Assembly: GCF_900100665.1 (NCBI RefSeq)
Contig: NZ_FNCS01000003.1
Span: 372,001 to 436,000 of the forward strand
From: Pelagibacterium luteolum
Lineage (GTDB): Bacteria > Pseudomonadota > Alphaproteobacteria > Rhizobiales > Devosiaceae
Length of the DNA: 64,000 nucleotides
Direction of reading: 5' to 3'
Part shown: piece after piece, positions 62,801 to 64,000 of the stretch
How the letters are laid out: every line of letters begins with the position of its first letter
Numbering within the stretch: the stretch's first letter is position 1
Program-made: the position numbers and the translations under genes
Notes under the pieces: model-generated
The model's input: the letters and a program-made list of their open reading frames with translations, nothing else
Database searches by the model: none
What the model was told of the DNA's origin: nothing

Positions 62801-62815
62801 GTTCATGCTATGTTC
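62801..62815 (-). promoter_or_regulatory. Alphaproteobacterial LexA (SOS) box
   Basis: GTTC-ATGCTAT-GTTC (GAAC-N7-GAAC on the coding strand) is an exact match to the alphaproteobacterial LexA direct repeat. It ends 2 bases before the ATG of the radical-SAM gene, so the promoter must overlap it and the mRNA leader must be very short. Confidence 0.8.
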
Positions 62816-62972
62816 TAAATTTGATGAACGCAAGCCACTATTTTTTCGCGGCCTCGTACCCACGAAGCGTTCGTCAAAACCGAATGATCAATTCACCCCG
62901 CCCCTGTTTAGCCCGCGGCCGATCGCGCCTATGTTGAAGGCGAACGAACACTCATCCATTGGGAGGCCCCTC

Positions 62973-63926
62973 ATGGCACTCGAACTCACTGGACTGCACC
63001 ACCTCACCGCCGTCACCGCCAACGCGCGGGAAAACCTCAGGTTTTATACCCAGGTTCTGGGTCTGCGCCTGGTCAAGCGGACCGTCAACCAGGACGACAC
63101 CACCGCCTATCACCTGTTTTACGGCGACGGCAAAGCCTCGCCGGGCTCCGACATCACCTTTTTCGATTGGGCCACACCCCGCGAACAGCGCGGCACCCAT
63201 TCGGTGGTGCGCACCGCTTTCCGCGTCGAAGGCGAAGCGGCTCTTGAGTGGTGGAAAACCCATCTCGAGGCCGAAGGTGTCGCCACCTCGGAGATCGCGG
63301 AGCGCGCCGGTCACATGTCGCTCGATTTCGAAGACCCGGAGGGTCAGCGCCTGCGCCTCGTCAACGACACGCGCGCTGGCGGCGCACACCCTTGGGACAA
63401 AAGCCCCGTCCCGGCCAAATTCCAGATCAAGGGCCTCGGCCCCATCACGATGAGCGTGCCCGATCTGCGCCGGTCTGAACCCGTCCTCACCACGGTGATG
63501 AACATGCGCAAGGTCCGCACCCATCCGGCCACCGGCGAACAGGGCGAAATCCACGTCTTCGCCATGGGCGGCGGCGGCGCGTCGGCCGAGCTGCATGTGG
63601 CCGTCGAACCCGACCTGCCCTTCGCGCGCCCCGGCGCCGGCGGGGTCCACCACATTGCCTTCCGCACGCCGGACAAGAAACAGTTCGATCAGTGGGTAGC
63701 CCGCGCCGCCCAGGCCGGCCTGCGCTCGTCGGGCGAAGTCGAACGCTATTATTTCACCTCGCTCTATTTCCGCGAGCCGAATGGCATCCTCTTTGAAATC
63801 GCCACCGACGGTCCGGGCTTTGACGTCGATGAGCCGCTCGAGACCTTGGGCGAACACCTCGCCCTGCCCCCCTTTCTTGAACCGAAGCGGGCTCAGATTG
63901 AGGCAGGATTAAAGCCCATCGATTAA
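62973..63926 (+). CDS. VOC-family ring-cleaving dioxygenase-like protein
   Basis: 317 residues from the ATG at 62973, with GGGAGG 6 bases upstream; the frame is open much further left without support. Two glyoxalase/vicinal-oxygen-chelate modules: GLHHLTAVTANARENLRFYT with LGLRLVKRTVNQDD, and GGVHHIAFRTPDKKQFDQW. Metal-ligand candidates are His in LHHLTAV, His in VHHIAF and Glu in LFEIATDGPGF. The family includes MhqO-type hydroquinone dioxygenases involved in quinone stress. Monocistronic; the 74 bases after it are AT-rich and show nothing. Confidence 0.9.
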   Translation: MALELTGLHHLTAVTANARENLRFYTQVLGLRLVKRTVNQDDTTAYHLFYGDGKASPGSDITFFDWATPREQRGTHSVVRTAFRVEGEAALEWWKTHLEAEGVATSEIAERAGHMSLDFEDPEGQRLRLVNDTRAGGAHPWDKSPVPAKFQIKGLGPITMSVPDLRRSEPVLTTVMNMRKVRTHPATGEQGEIHVFAMGGGGASAELHVAVEPDLPFARPGAGGVHHIAFRTPDKKQFDQWVARAAQAGLRSSGEVERYYFTSLYFREPNGILFEIATDGPGFDVDEPLETLGEHLALPPFLEPKRAQIEAGLKPID

Positions 63927-64000
63927 ATGCAATTTTATCTAACTCATTGATTATACTAACATATTAGTCGTAGTCAAATTAACATAGGTCATAATCGAGG

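Noticed and set aside
1-64000. CRISPR arrays, rRNA operons, complete insertion sequences and prophage structural genes
   Set aside because: Looked for throughout; no regularly spaced repeats, rRNA sequence, transposase or phage structural gene was seen.

Overview
The window is high-GC, dense, double-stranded bacterial chromosome. Gene content points to an alphaproteobacterium of the Hyphomicrobiales, most likely near Devosiaceae (Devosia/Pelagibacterium). The evidence is an FnrN/FnrL-type oxygen regulator, a GTTC-N7-GTTC SOS box, the UdgX plus radical-SAM repair pair, a dnaE2 remnant, many TRAP/TTT/ABC importers and TtuD-type glycerate kinases. The genus is inference; no rRNA or other phylogenetic marker is present.

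Layout. 1-3.6 kb: 3' end of a hybrid histidine kinase/response regulator, then a cytoplasmic GH20 beta-N-acetylhexosaminidase. 3.6-9.3 kb (minus): one-carbon block metH, purU, folD; metH has a 22-bp palindromic operator over its promoter. 9.5-17.5 kb: a GntR regulator, then a micro-oxic respiration module of cytochrome bd oxidase (cydA-cydB-cydX, minus), its assembly exporter cydDC (plus) and an FNR-type regulator, with two FNR boxes in the divergent cydA/cydD promoter. 17.7-21.7 kb: four-gene TroABCD/MntABCD-like metal importer whose two permeases both carry a C-terminal winged-helix-like extension. 21.7-28.1 kb: tripartite tricarboxylate transporter tctCBA divergent from tctDE plus a third gene for a periplasmic binding protein.

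28.1-40.9 kb: acetoacetyl-CoA synthetase, two different glycerate 2-kinases, tartronate semialdehyde reductase, an HpcH/HpaI aldolase with an apparent signal peptide, a small ABM-domain protein, a TRAP transporter, a FadR-type regulator and a Gfo/Idh/MocA oxidoreductase. The order suggests sugar-acid uptake and conversion through tartronate semialdehyde to 2-phosphoglycerate. A recurring ATAGTAT core in three of its promoter gaps suggests one regulon. 41-46.6 kb: RpiR regulator, an ABC importer of the Fbp/Afu type and a histidine phosphatase, with matching TGCAAG-N4-CTTGCA operators before the regulator and before the transporter. This reads as import and dephosphorylation of a phosphorylated compound. 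46.6-51.8 kb (minus): acyl-CoA ligase, thiolase, SDR dehydrogenase, thioesterase and enoyl-CoA hydratase, with no acyl-CoA dehydrogenase. This is the set expected for CoA-dependent beta-oxidative side-chain shortening of hydroxycinnamates.

51.8-60.0 kb: a degraded accessory island of lower GC between a decapitated dnaE2 and a tRNA-Met(CAT). It holds poorly recognised ORFs, a controller-like XRE regulator with a perfect inverted-repeat operator, a nucleotidyltransferase remnant, a compact tyrosine recombinase, and an ATPase and an integrase that have both lost their C-termini at the same point. 60.1-63.9 kb: the UdgX/radical-SAM DNA-repair pair under an SOS box and a VOC-family dioxygenase-like gene. 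Most of the remaining sequence is ordinary intergenic DNA; no CRISPR array, rRNA or riboswitch was recognised.
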